From Corbicula japonica (lineage: Eukaryota; Mollusca; Bivalvia; Venerida; Cyrenidae): a stretch of 64,000 bases of DNA. Below, in pieces: positions 21,201 through 26,775 of this stretch. The stretch covers positions 4,030,001 to 4,094,000 of the forward strand of contig JAZAYU010000005.1 in assembly GCA_038501625.1 (NCBI GenBank), read 5' to 3'. The translations under genes and the position numbers were made by a program. The notes beneath the pieces are model-generated. The model saw nothing but the letters and a program-made list of their open reading frames with translations, did not search any database and had not been told where the DNA came from. Position 1 is the stretch's first letter; every line of letters begins with the position of its first letter.

Positions 21201-24070
21201 AAAAGCATTCTTTCCCTATATAGTTGAAGTACAAAATGACGTCTCTCATAACTCAAAAAGGGAAAAGTCTGGTCACTTTTGGGAGACTTCTTATCCCAAG
21301 TCTCCCTCTAGTTAGAGCCCTAGATATCGGCCACGTGAGACTCCCTAAAAAACCCTTACAATCTACTAACCTCAACATCAAAAGGGGTCATGTCATGTAA
21401 CTTAATTATTTATGAAAACGACAGATATATTGTTAAAATATCTTACGGTAGAAAAATGTTAAACAAACCTCTTGCATATAGTTTAGCTTCCAGAAGATAT
21501 TTAGCATAATCCGCCTCTGTTTTCAATTTATTGCCATCAAAGGGGAGGTCAGCCGGAAGCGAGAAATTATCTGTTGACCTCAAATCCTTTACGAGACTAG
21601 ATCCTGCTATTTTGAAGATGGTCAGTGGGAAATCGTACAACACAGCTGTATGCGACCACTCGTATTTCCGCATTATTTTCGTCAGTGAACCTGAAGTATG
21701 TGAAAAGAGCTCCTTAGCTCTTAAATGCCTAGGGATCGGAACATAAATCATGGTTAGTGGAGTCAACGAAAAAGGTAACTTCTTCGAGGCCTCGTTAACA
21801 AGCATTATATTTTATTTACTCATCTCAGGGCACTAGACAACTTTTGGGGACAGGTACCCAAACCCTTCGAAAAGGGAATTTTGTGTCGTGTTAAGACAAA
21901 ATGGGGGAATTTTAAGTCATATATGCATGTTTTGATTTAGAAGTGTCACACTTAATCAGAACAATGTTATATACCACTGATTACAACAGCAAGTATATTT
22001 TTTGACTTTAGACTTACAAATAAATCAATTTATCAAATATGTGCATTTTCGGGAGTCCATAATTTCAATTTTATTTTAGATTTTGGAGGGAAATTACTTT
22101 CTGAGATAGGGGAAAAACATTCTATTTTGAGAGGGGAATGAGGCCCATAATGGGACCCAAAAATTGCCAAACAAGTTCCCTGAACTCGTCTTTTAAAATT
22201 AGGTTCGCCGATTTGTCGGAGAAAAAGTGCGATCTCAAGCTATTCTGTTCTATGTCGCCGAATTATAAGAGCAGCTAAAGTTAGCGTTTCAGTTTTACAA
22301 ATAAGCATTGATATGTATGAAAATTGAGAAAAGAGCCTTAAAAGTAACGAAACGAAAACAACGAAGGATAAAAATAGACATGCATGCTACAAATAGATTT
22401 TGTTAACCAGTCAGGATCTTAAAAGACTTTGACAAAAGTTCCCGATAAAAAAAGTAAATTGTCAAGTCGTTAAAATCAAGAAGGTACATGTATATAGTTT
22501 AAATGCTTAGATTGTAGGAATGCAAAAACTGCACATGCATATTCTGGAAATTATGAAATATGCACAAAATTTTTGAAAAGTCACGAGCTTGGCACGTCGA
22601 TTAGTTTGGAAATCACGAAATTAAAAAAAAAACGATTATCTATCTACATGTTGTATATGTGCGTTTAACTTGACTAAAGTTATAAACATGGTGAAGCCTG
22701 CTGTTGAAGTATAATAAAATTGGATTTTTACGAAACTTTTCCATGTTATGGGTTTGAGCATCTTGTGGCGGTTTACTATCCTAATGCCTTCAAATGTTAA
22801 CATTCCATTTCGGGAAAAATAAGATTAGTCAATTTACATAATGACCTTCTCTGCCTTAATAATGCCAATTGTAGATTATCAATGCCCGCGCATGCGCGGT
22901 CCCCATGTAGTAATTTATAAGTTATAAAGGATTACATGTTTTTAACTTTTTACCTCAGAGACAATGCAATCGGTTGCTTCCTAAACATTCAAGTTTTAAA
23001 ACTGTTTTGACGATGTAAAAACCTACTTGAGAGCTTCCCAATGTTGTAGGACAAAATCGTAAGTGTTCGGAACATATCGTCATTGTCCGGATTTCGAATC
23101 ACAAGATCTCCCACGCCAGTGACCATTGGTAGTTTATGGTACTCTGCCAGCCGAGCAGCTGCAACAATCGACTCTGAACAAGCGGGACCAATGGTCGCAG
23201 TGATGTTGTGTTTGTAAATCAGCTCTCCTAAGTGTCCTGAAGTGAAACACGGCACAGGATTATAAAACTAAGAAAGAAAACCTGTCTTAAAATGTAGGCA
23301 TCTAAAATGCATGGTTTAACTTTTTTCTTTACTTTTCTAACGCGTCTTACTGTATGCAAAATAAAGATACATTAGTAACATTCATTTGTGCAAAGTTTTA
23401 TTGAACGACATTCTACCGTTATTGAGATTTTGATGATTTTCTTTTTATCGATGAACGTGATGGGGAAGTGTGTGGTAAGCCCTTAACATAACTTAAAACG
23501 AGATACATGTAAAACAGGTGTCCCAAAACGCCAATTTGATAGTAATCTGATGTTGTTTTTTTATTGAAGTCACTGTGACCTTGACCTACTGACCTCAAAA
23601 TCAGTGGAAGTCATCTTGTGATGACTAACCTCCCTACCAAATCTTAGGACTGTAGGTCAACGGCTTGTCTGGTTATTGATCGGACAAGGTTGGTTAAGGA
23701 CGGATGGCCCGACCGACCGACTAACATGTGCAAAGCAATATACCCCCGCTTCTTCGAAGGGGGTCATAATAACTTATTTCACAATTGATGTACAATAAGT
23801 AAGTTTTATTTTACCTATGGTAGCCTCTAGAGGACAGTTTCCGTCGTATGGAAGATGTGTGTAATTGAAACTAACTCTTTTTACGTCATACATGTATGGA
23901 TGAAGAATATCAAGAATCGGAGCGATTCTCTTCCAGTCCCAGGGATAGAAACTGTCCCTCATCAGCAACACTCCGAGGTTTACTTCAATAACATGTGCAG
24001 CTTCTACTGATCGTGTCATCAAACCTACAAACACGATGACACAAAGTCTCGCTGCGGAGTTATCGTCCAT
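205..24070 (-). CDS. Receptor guanylate cyclase 1, extracellular and transmembrane part (9 exons, 3' end outside window)
   Basis: Joined exons, in transcription order: 24070-23815, 23236-23027, 21690-21469, 10911-10765, 5736-5576, 4682-4547, 2985-2891, 1267-1093, 289-205. All junctions have GT donors and AG acceptors and all phases agree (1,1,1,1,0,1,0,1). The 1487 nt give about 495 residues: a signal peptide of roughly 24 residues, an ANF-receptor ligand-binding fold (GPACSES loop, the ITGDVY...GDREADFDLFDM stretch, a Cys pair before the membrane) and one transmembrane helix. Family knowledge: natriuretic-peptide/speract-type receptors bind an extracellular peptide and make cGMP through a cytoplasmic cyclase. 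The kinase-homology and cyclase exons should lie left of position 1. A clearance receptor lacking cyclase cannot be excluded from this window. Introns are large (10.6 kb and 5 kb) and full of repeats. Confidence 0.88.
632..860. repeat. Minisatellite, about 38-bp unit, about 6 copies
   Basis: Repeats of cagaataagaataaatatg joined to ttgagaacacatatttcct, lying in the intron between rGC1 exons 8 and 9. The open frames here are repeat artefacts. Confidence 0.85.
905..1062 (-). pseudogene. Decayed tandem duplicate of rGC1 exon 8
   Basis: The minus strand reads GYFIYSGQMVGKF, then VPGVQIFWPKSKPVDMPE, nearly identical to exon 8 over about 45 codons. The copy then loses the CGYRGELC Cys pair (reads FNYFNT) and shows no GT donor at the matching place. 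It is open in frame but looks unable to be spliced or to supply the juxtamembrane disulfide. It is best read as a dead or alternative exon made by local duplication. Confidence 0.7.
1093..1267 (-). CDS. rGC1 exon 8, juxtamembrane extracellular segment
   Basis: Encodes GYFIYSGQMVGRF, a linker with VQIVWPKSKP, and the Cys-bearing MPECGYRGELCPP, equivalent to the segment just before the membrane in natriuretic receptors. The donor (GTACGT) leaves phase 1, which matches exon 9. The acceptor after cttaag is the only AG in frame but its pyrimidine tract is weak, so the 5' edge is less sure. A degenerate duplicate of this exon lies at about 900-1060. Confidence 0.75.
1550..2500 (-). repeat. Dispersed repeat family R1 (ERSVA-type), copy 1, with an inverted internal duplication
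   Basis: Shares blocks with 46280-46740, for example the minus-strand text gccactgatcgttcca near 2250 and the ggagttgattcaccaggacaacttgt region near 2125. Within it, 1618-1754 and 1846-1983 are inverted copies about 135 bp long (sharing gagcatgcgcagtagaataa), and part of the arm recurs directly at 1984-2035. Confidence 0.65.
2891..2985 (-). CDS. rGC1 exon 7, ligand-binding domain
   Basis: Encodes ITGDVYVNEIGDREADFDLF DMKSPASKEFQ. The GDRE-D-(F)-DM stretch is highly conserved in ANF-type receptors. Acceptor atttttcag; donor GTCTGT. Confidence 0.88.
3101..3123. repeat. Poly-G tract
   Basis: An almost uninterrupted run of about 21 G on the plus strand adjoining the truncated MITE copy at 3125-3461. 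Confidence 0.9.
3125..3461. mobile_element. TTAA-type MITE, copy 1 (left terminal repeat missing)
   Basis: The body matches the full copy at 39993-40437 (shared gaaaaccctaacattatttt and gtagaccagcatatactta). The right end reads gcaatgtttgcgacccc followed by TTAA. The left inverted repeat is absent and replaced by the poly-G tract. Confidence 0.7.
4049..4508. mobile_element. MITE with 12-bp terminal inverted repeats
   Basis: Ends GGCCTCCTAGCA (4049) and TGCTAGGAGGCC (4497-4508) are perfect inverted repeats; both flanks are tatata, a plausible target duplication. The interior is AT-rich with repeated aaaggtttt. It sits just 3' of rGC1 exon 6. Confidence 0.75.
4547..4682 (-). CDS. rGC1 exon 6, ligand-binding domain
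   Basis: Encodes VNYYLTAFYDALLYLGEAFN through WVSQKMWGKTFSG. The YDALLYLGEA helix and the NRT/GKTF(S/E)G segment fit the family. Acceptor tattttag; donor GTATGT. Because exon 5 ends GAGGAG|gta and this exon starts GTAAAT, junction bases are duplicated but phase is unambiguous. A MITE lies about 40 bp beyond the donor. Confidence 0.86.
4690..4800. repeat. Half copy of the snap-back family R2
   Basis: Contains gccaatcagatgcttgagat and gagactggtttacattctca, the right arm of the palindromic elements at 24165-24345 and 59505-59635. Confidence 0.6.
5419..5552 (-). mobile_element. tRNA-derived SINE, family S1, truncated copy
   Basis: The minus strand carries an A-box-like GGTTAGCTGAATTGG and a B-box GGGTTCGCTCCC. 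The 5' head is truncated. It lies within 26 bp of the rGC1 exon 5 donor. Confidence 0.7.
5576..5736 (-). CDS. rGC1 exon 5, ligand-binding domain
   Basis: Encodes DEKDAGVTQAYETVLVLSL through PPYNFDFEAANEE. Acceptor ctactgtag; donor GTAAAT; ends in phase 0. A SINE copy ends about 26 bp beyond the donor. Confidence 0.87.
6242..6613 (-). repeat. Inverted flank (PLTR) of Penelope-like element, left
   Basis: About 370 bp, near-identical inverse of 9780-10154. On the minus strand it contains CTGAAGAAGGCCGATGGCC then GAAACG (6305-6281), which fits the hammerhead ribozyme core order CUGANGA, stem II, GAAA. Hammerhead motifs are known in Penelope-like element terminal repeats. Confidence 0.8.
6281..6305 (-). 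ncRNA. Candidate hammerhead ribozyme core in PLTR (intact copy)
   Basis: CUGA-A-GA, stem II GGCC/GGCC with GAU loop, then GAAAC on the minus strand. The conserved core positions are met; stems I and III were not modelled. The right copy (10090-10114) reads GAATC instead of GAAAC, predicted to damage the core edge. Confidence 0.4.
6654..7041. repeat. Imperfect (ATG/GAT)n microsatellite
   Basis: Long runs of gatgat interrupted by single changes, lying between the Penelope coding region and its left PLTR. The Met- or Asp-rich open frames are artefacts. Confidence 0.9.
7160..9653 (-). pseudogene. Penelope-like element: reverse transcriptase plus GIY-YIG endonuclease, disabled
   Basis: The largest open segment (8699-7251, 482 residues) holds RT motif A (FDVVKLYPSIP, ~60-70), the QTNGVAIGSKLG motif (~117-128) and the catalytic FIDDG box (~156-160). 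A Cys-rich linker (CKGC, CSAC) and a C-terminal GIY-YIG domain (VIYGLTCSACKK, YVGETGRS) follow. Upstream segments 8940-8740 (VIRPADKGSGIVI) and 9653-8988 belong to the same protein. Breaks: single-base indels in A-runs near 9010 and near 8745, and an in-frame TAA at 7251-7253, after which LREVSWIKQLETESP continues the expected C-terminus to about 7160. Family knowledge: PLEs move by target-primed reverse transcription. The copy is therefore non-autonomous but not old. Confidence 0.9.
9780..10154 (+). repeat. Inverted flank (PLTR) of Penelope-like element, right
   Basis: Inverse partner of 6242-6613, sharing the acgtcagacgtcaattatga block and the hammerhead-like segment at 10090-10114. Confidence 0.8.
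10519..10690 (-). mobile_element. tRNA-derived SINE, family S1
   Basis: The minus strand shows a B-box-like GGGTTCGATTCCC and a TAGCGTAATTG-like A-box region, with the head segment gtcaatactgtaaataatcg. A small cagcgc triplication is present (10551-10571). It ends about 75 bp from the rGC1 exon 4 donor. Confidence 0.65.
10765..10911 (-). CDS. rGC1 exon 4, ligand-binding domain
   Basis: Encodes VFIFFCYASTFREFMWVAHQ then GLANGEYVFITLELF, the central ligand-binding segment with the conserved NGEYVF-like motif. Acceptor tttgtag; donor GTAAGT. It lies alone between a 10.6-kb intron and a 5-kb intron; the former holds a LINE and a pearl-like element. Confidence 0.87.
11070..11465. repeat. Hairpin-rich repeat family R3, single copy
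   Basis: Contains ttacaaaacgggttg and accacttttgtaataa in inverted arrangement, the building block multiplied at 19880-20575. Confidence 0.65.
11890..11985 (-). repeat. tRNA-like sequence (pseudogene or SINE head)
   Basis: The minus strand reads TTGTAGTGTAGTGGATGTC then CCCCGGTTTCAATACTC, an A-box and degenerate B-box order at tRNA spacing. No clean acceptor stem is visible. Confidence 0.35.
12000..13470. other. No recognisable gene; CpG-containing stretch
   Basis: AT-rich to about 12350, then more GC-rich with several CpGs. A hairpin/NRF1-like palindrome ACTGGCGCGCATGCGCCAGT (12361-12380) and a cacgtg-type box near 12852 (tcacgtgac) are seen. Open frames on both strands at 12371-12621 match no family I know. 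It may be a promoter region for the small coding remnant at 13533, but nothing proves this. Confidence 0.4.
13533..13905 (+). pseudogene. Possible remnant of a hAT/TTF-zinc-finger type protein
   Basis: Starts MHARKNDDSSILSYFKR, a pattern common at the N-terminus of hAT-transposase-derived and zinc-finger MYM/TTF proteins. That frame ends at 13670, while a second frame downstream gives TPSTPSRREITPTPDAVPQH and SGVDPKWKKVYFWLQEV, resembling the next part of such proteins. A frameshift between the two is therefore inferred. No downstream exons were found. Weak call. Confidence 0.3.
13940..16096 (+). mobile_element. Pearl/Helentron-like element with 166-bp tandem array
   Basis: Inverted subterminal repeats GCTCACCTGAG (13966-13976) and CTCAGGTGAGC (16082-16092). 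A hairpin TGAGCAC-ttc-GTGCTCA (16069-16085) sits just before a CTAA end, as expected for the 3' terminus of Helitron/Helentron elements. The interior is the tandem array below, followed by a unique tail with a (GGAC)n run near 16009-16025. No coding capacity, so non-autonomous. Pearl elements of bivalves have this layout. Confidence 0.7.
13995..15857 (+). repeat. Tandem array, 166-bp unit, about 12 copies
   Basis: The anchor ttgtggtttcagacaagaag recurs at 13995, 14161, 14327, 14493, 14659, 14825, 14991, 15157, 15323, 15489, 15655 and 15821: an exact 166-bp step eleven times. Units differ only by substitutions. Each contains gacccctggggcggggcc and a near-inverted gaccccaggg. Confidence 0.95.
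16097..16300 (+). repeat. Dispersed repeat family R1, copy 2
   Basis: Reads gaaatatgcatatcaggaat, agcgccttggaacagtcagt and ggggtttaaaccaggttct, as in 46280-46500. It begins directly at the end of the pearl-like element. Confidence 0.7.
16300..17360. other. AT-rich intron sequence, nothing recognised
   Basis: Part of the long rGC1 intron between exons 3 and 4. No open frame, repeat or structured RNA was identified. Confidence 0.5.
17360..19372 (+). mobile_element. LINE insertion with (ATT)n 3' tail
   Basis: After the stop there is about 260 bp of 3' UTR, a potential hairpin between agaggaccatatg (~19290) and catattt...tatcctct (~19335), and a tail of aataaagaatttattattatt, a short-microsatellite end as in CR1/L2-type LINEs. 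The 5' edge near 17360 is approximate. Confidence 0.7.
17406..19055 (+). CDS. LINE reverse transcriptase (CR1/Jockey-like), 5'-truncated but open
   Basis: A 549-codon open frame beginning without a proper ATG (TTG at 17406; frame open further upstream). Seen: the TKATGLDGLSPKLLR fingers motif (~54-68), YRPISILPV, SGFRHLHSCQTAL, motif A YDLRKAFDLVD, GVLQGSVLGPVLFLMFINDL, the catalytic FADDT box, the LLGVTIDNKLTW thumb motif and the C-terminal LPLSVKSCKTVKLFKKHVKKF. No endonuclease domain remains, so the copy is 5'-truncated. Absence of any stop or frameshift over 1.65 kb suggests recent insertion. It lies antisense inside the rGC1 intron. Clade is by impression only. Confidence 0.88.
   Translation: MININSTDRTNANNGSLDKLEEFVNTRVPNFIYFTIPFIKENDVLNFLRKLDITKATGLDGLSPKLLRLSANVIATSITKLINNCIINNTFPNTLKHDKVFPRFKTGDKSNPTNYRPISILPVTSKIFERHIVRHLLSFLNKYNLINEGQSGFRHLHSCQTALVKIIGNWLGNMNAGELTGAIFYDLRKAFDLVDFQLLLNKLKIYKFSDNAVDFFNSYLTGRVQSVVISNRVSEPRPVTMGVLQGSVLGPVLFLMFINDLPLYINNCSTDLFADDTTVHTHDKNVDVIKQKLQSANDKVLNWCVNNDMLLNAEKSSIMLIGTRNRLAQVSNINLYIDNTSVTNVTQQRLLGVTIDNKLTWNLQVHHMVTQISRKLTLMQLLSSYVSQDCLIKYYNAYIIPLFDYGCLVWGGTISSNIFQLEKLQKRAARIILKTGLTTPSSIMFKHLSWLPVRCRIKYHILLLTYKALHINMAPVYITSMFKELTYSNERQLRSISNLLVPKFNTLLYSKSFSVVGPNLWNSLPLSVKSCKTVKLFKKHVKKFLFDNM
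19400..20580. repeat. Hairpin-rich repeat family R3, about 3 tandem copies (~245 bp), split by the S2 SINE
   Basis: Blocks with agaaattagcac, gtccttgat, tatatatgaatga and ttattacaaaac recur near 19500, 20060 and 20300. Each holds an inverted pair ttacaaaacgggttg / accacttttgtaata. The last block (20450-20560) is in opposite order, and the S2 SINE interrupts the first unit at 19573-19855. Confidence 0.75.
19573..19855 (-). mobile_element. tRNA-derived SINE, family S2
   Basis: The minus strand starts GCCCGATTAGCTCAGTAGG, has TGGGTTCGATCCCCTGCC as B-box, then a body with CTTCCCTCCTTGGCGCTCAG, resembling the conserved central domain of mollusc SINEs. The head is close to a full tRNA (D-arm GCTC/GAGC paired). 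Confidence 0.8.
20571..20900. repeat. Dispersed repeat R4, copy 1
   Basis: Begins gtcactgtgaccttgac and shares segments with 23565-23770 (copy 2), such as tgacctcaaaatca and the ctagttattggtcacacaag type motif. Confidence 0.55.
20900..21440. other. Repeat-like intron sequence, no gene
   Basis: Contains gaaattggg-type short repeats (21050-21090) and ends near the 3' side of rGC1 exon 3. The open frame 21043-21315 matches nothing I recognise. Confidence 0.4.
21469..21690 (-). CDS. rGC1 exon 3, ligand-binding domain
   Basis: Encodes LTKIMRKYEWSHTAVLYD, the strand-helix segment in which a receptor lobe begins, through LLEAKLYAR. Acceptor cttcag before GTTCACTG; donor GTTTGT. The open frame continues upstream of the acceptor but that extension does not resemble the family, so the splice site was preferred. 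Confidence 0.85.
21830..22980. other. Intron between rGC1 exons 2 and 3
   Basis: AT-rich. One perfect 12-bp palindrome CGCGCATGCGCG (22887-22898), matching the NRF1-type consensus, stands out. No coding signal. Confidence 0.5.
23027..23236 (-). CDS. rGC1 exon 2, ligand-binding domain
   Basis: Encodes HLGELIYKHNITATIGPACS and VTGVGDLVIRNPDNDDMFRT. The GPAC motif and the MFRTL segment are hallmarks of the ANF-receptor fold. Acceptor cacttcag; donor GTAGGT leaves phase 1 (A + GT = Ser with the next exon). Confidence 0.88.
23565..23770. repeat. Dispersed repeat R4, copy 2
   Basis: Contains gtcactgtgaccttgaccta and ends in a hairpin cccccgcttcttcgaaggggg (23744-23764). Confidence 0.55.
23815..24070 (-). 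CDS. rGC1 exon with start codon, signal peptide
   Basis: The start codon at 24070 follows an acceptor (ttttcag ending at 24076) by five bases, so a separate 5'-UTR exon should lie upstream. The N-terminus (MDDNSAARLCVIVFVGLMTRSVEA) is a typical signal peptide; the mature part starts near AHVIEVNLGVLL and runs to DGNCPLEATI, the first conserved Cys of the ligand domain. An N-glycosylation sequon (NYT) is present. It ends in phase 1 at donor GTAAAA. Confidence 0.85.
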
Positions 24071-24164
24071 TGTCTCTGAAAAATATTAAAGTTCGTATGT
24101 AAGTAATATTTTCAATAGCAGCTTGTTTGAATGCTGTTAAACTAGGTTATTTATTGTCAATTAC

Positions 24165-24345
24165 TTAAGCAACGTTACCAATCATAATGACCTGGTCTGA
24201 AGGTAATTAAACTGAGATTGGAAACCAGTCTCAAATCTCAAGCAACTGATTGGCTAAAATGGCGACTGGTCGCCATTTCAGCAATCAGATGCTTGAGATT
24301 TTAGACTGGTTTCCATGCTGAGCGTTATAACCTTGGGCACTGAAA
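24165..24345. repeat. Snap-back (palindromic) element, family R2
   Basis: Arms ggaaaccagtctcaaatctc and gagattttagactggtttcc, with inner aaaatggcgac / gtcgccattt, form a near-complete hairpin with almost no loop. It lies upstream of the rGC1 start codon, between it and the minisatellite. Confidence 0.8.
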
Positions 24346-24379
24346 ATTAAACGTACTGATCGTGAATAAAGCACATTCT

Positions 24380-25083
24380 CCATGTTATGTTCTTGATTTC
24401 TGATGTGTGTAACCACGTTTACTGATAGTTACGCTATGTCCCATGGCAGGAACACAAATTTTTGTTACGATGTTTACTAATAGTTACGCTATGTCCTAGG
24501 AACACACATTTTTGTAACCATGTTTACTTATAGTTACGCTATGTCCCAGGAACACAAATGTTTGCTACCATGTTCACTGATAGTGACGCTATGTCCCAGG
24601 AACAATATTTTTTGTTACCATGATTACTGATAGTTACGCTATGTCTCAGGAGAACACTTTTTTGTGACCATGTTTACTGATATTTACGCTATGTCTCAGG
24701 AGAACACTTTTTGTGACCATGTTTACTGATTGTTACGCTATGTCTCAGGAACAAACATTTTTGTTTCCATGTTTACTGATAGTAACGCTTTGACACAGAA
24801 CATGAAATTTTGTTACCATGTTTACTTATAGTTACGCTATGTCCCATGAACACACATTTTTGTAACCATGTTTACTGAAAGTGACGCTATGTCCCAGGAA
24901 CAAACATTTTTATTACCATGTTTACTGATAGTTACGCTATGTCCCAGGAACAAACATTTTTGTTACCATGTTTACTGAAAGTGACGCTATGTCCCAGGAA
25001 CACACATTTTTGTTACCATGTTTACTGATAGTTACGCAATGTCCCAGGAACAAAAATGTTTGCTACCATGTTCACTGATAGTT
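24380..25083. repeat. Minisatellite array, left half (~49-50-bp unit)
   Basis: About 14 imperfect units of gttacgctatgtcccaggaa + cacacatttttgttaccatg + tttactgata. The array stops abruptly at AGTT (25080-25083), where the transposon begins. Confidence 0.9.
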
Positions 25084-25111
25084 GACTCATTCTCAGATAA
25101 TATTGACAATT
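25084..25111. repeat. Left terminal inverted repeat of the transposon
   Basis: 28 bp, starts GACTCATTCTCAG, perfect inverse of 33470-33497. A further CATGT is shared just inside, after a one-base offset. Confidence 0.95.
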
Positions 25112-25633
25112 GCATGTTAGAAAAGTTGAAATTTCAACTTTATCATACATAGTTTTTGCATTTGTCTCAGTGCTAAGGTGTGTCTATTAAGTGTGTTTCC
25201 AAAAGGGATAAAGTATAGTAAAACAGAAAAGTATTTTTTTCTAGGTTAGACATTGCCAATATATGGGTTTATTTTGGATCATGTTAATATTCCACACCTT
25301 AACTTTAAACTATTACAGCATAGTGTGTAAGGGTTTTGGAATCAAATAAATTTTTTAATATGTTATTGACAGTGATATAGATATGGAATTAATGCATTTG
25401 AAATATATTGTAATAAATTGTTATTAAGAAATATCAAAACAAAAATTTATTCCATTTCATAAAATGATATATTTCAGAATTAATATATCAAACGTTTAAC
25501 ATCACTGAAAATATAAACATTTAAATTGACAAATTGTACCATTTTCAGTTTCCAGGATGTAAATGGAAATAATAATAATCAGCAAATTATAAACCGCTGC
25601 CTTGATCATCTTGCAAATTTTCAATAAATTATT

Positions 25634-25667
25634 GTCCCGTAAATGATTAGAGAATGTCCCGTAGATC
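25634..25667. promoter_or_regulatory. Subterminal motif pair, left (possible transposase-binding sites)
   Basis: GTCCCGTAAATGA (25634) and GTCCCGTAGATCA (25656), 22 bp apart. An inverted pair with the same order is at 32381-32416, and single copies at 32907 and 33096. Confidence 0.5.
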
Positions 25668-25854
25668 AGACTATTGTTTAGAGTACATAAATATTAACCA
25701 AATGGTATGTTTAACGATGTTATGCCATAATCATTAAAGCAAATCAACATGTAATTTATAATCAAGCATACTGTGTGTGATTTCTTCATAGAGTGAAGTT
25801 TACTAGATTCTGTTTCTTCTCAGTGCCAACTTTAACACTGTCACCTTTACCTGG

Positions 25855-26170
25855 CAAAACAAGAGTTGTCACCTCTCTTTAGAATGTTCTGTACATCTTT
25901 CCTCTGTTGTGCTTTGAATTTCTGAGCTCGGTTCTTCACTAAATTACCCATTATCACTTTTCATCTTTCTAAGAATGTCATCTTTTGCATGATCTTATTC
26001 TGTATTTCTTCATAACTTTGCCACTTAATTCCATTTTGTATGTCAATCTTTTGTATTGGCGTTTGGCATATTGTATTCCAGATCTCTGTATTAACACACT
26101 CGGCTAACAACAGCTTCTTCCTGATATCTGGGAAGTCTTTGGGATCTAACCCAAAGGTCTTCAAAAACAC
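25855..26170 (-). pseudogene. Minus-strand coding remnant in the transposon, left
   Basis: After an acceptor (caaaacag) the minus strand reads VFLKTFGLDPKDFPDIRKKL through MQKMTFLER, then an in-frame TGA (25961-25963), then continues in the same frame as KVIMGNLVKNRAQKFKAQQR to a TAA near 25855. Composition is clearly coding-like (basic, helical). I do not recognise the family. A second transposon-encoded protein is a reasonable guess; the stop marks it as decayed or as two separate pieces. Confidence 0.5.
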
Positions 26171-26241
26171 CTGTTTTGCTCTTTGGAGTAAGATTATTCT
26201 TTTAAGCGTTCAATGCGCTTATGTGCAGTTTTCATTATTTG

Positions 26242-26275
26242 TGACGTCGGCTGCGAAAACCAGGCCAATTGCGCA
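26242..26275. repeat. Internal inverted repeat, left copy
   Basis: TGTGACGTCGGCTGCGAAAA + CCAGGCCAATTGCG; its inverse at 31753-31786 differs at about five positions. The pair brackets the plus-strand gene. Confidence 0.7.
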
Positions 26276-26775
26276 AATGACGTTATGCGAGAAAACGCGC
26301 TTTTTCGTCGTACGACGTGAAAATTAAAATTCAATTAAGAGCTGTCGTCTTTTGCGTGACAAATCGTGATATAATAAATATTTTTTCAACCAAAAACTGG
26401 CTGATTTTCGGTAAATGATACATTTTGCAAGGGAAACAACTCGAATTAATTCAATGCTTGTCAAAGTATGAATTATCTTCACGATGTTTTGACTGTAGGT
26501 GTCGCACTGAAACAGCGTGACCTAGAAATTTCGACAGCGCACTTGTTCTGACAAATATTTCGATTTCTCGACGGTGTATCATTCACGGACAGTGAAACTG
26601 GATTTTATGGATTAATTAACATCTCTACCAGGTAATAATAATTTATTGGAAAGATGACAAGCTTTGGTATCAATTTTTTACCCCTAATATTTTGAGATAG
26701 CAACCCGGAAGTAGACATTGCATAGCTACCGTTTGTTTACGGATACTATGGCGGAAAATTATCACAAATTCAAAA

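Noticed and set aside
24380..25083. CRISPR-like regular repeats
   Set aside because: Units are contiguous and divergent with no unique spacers; it is a minisatellite in a eukaryotic genome.
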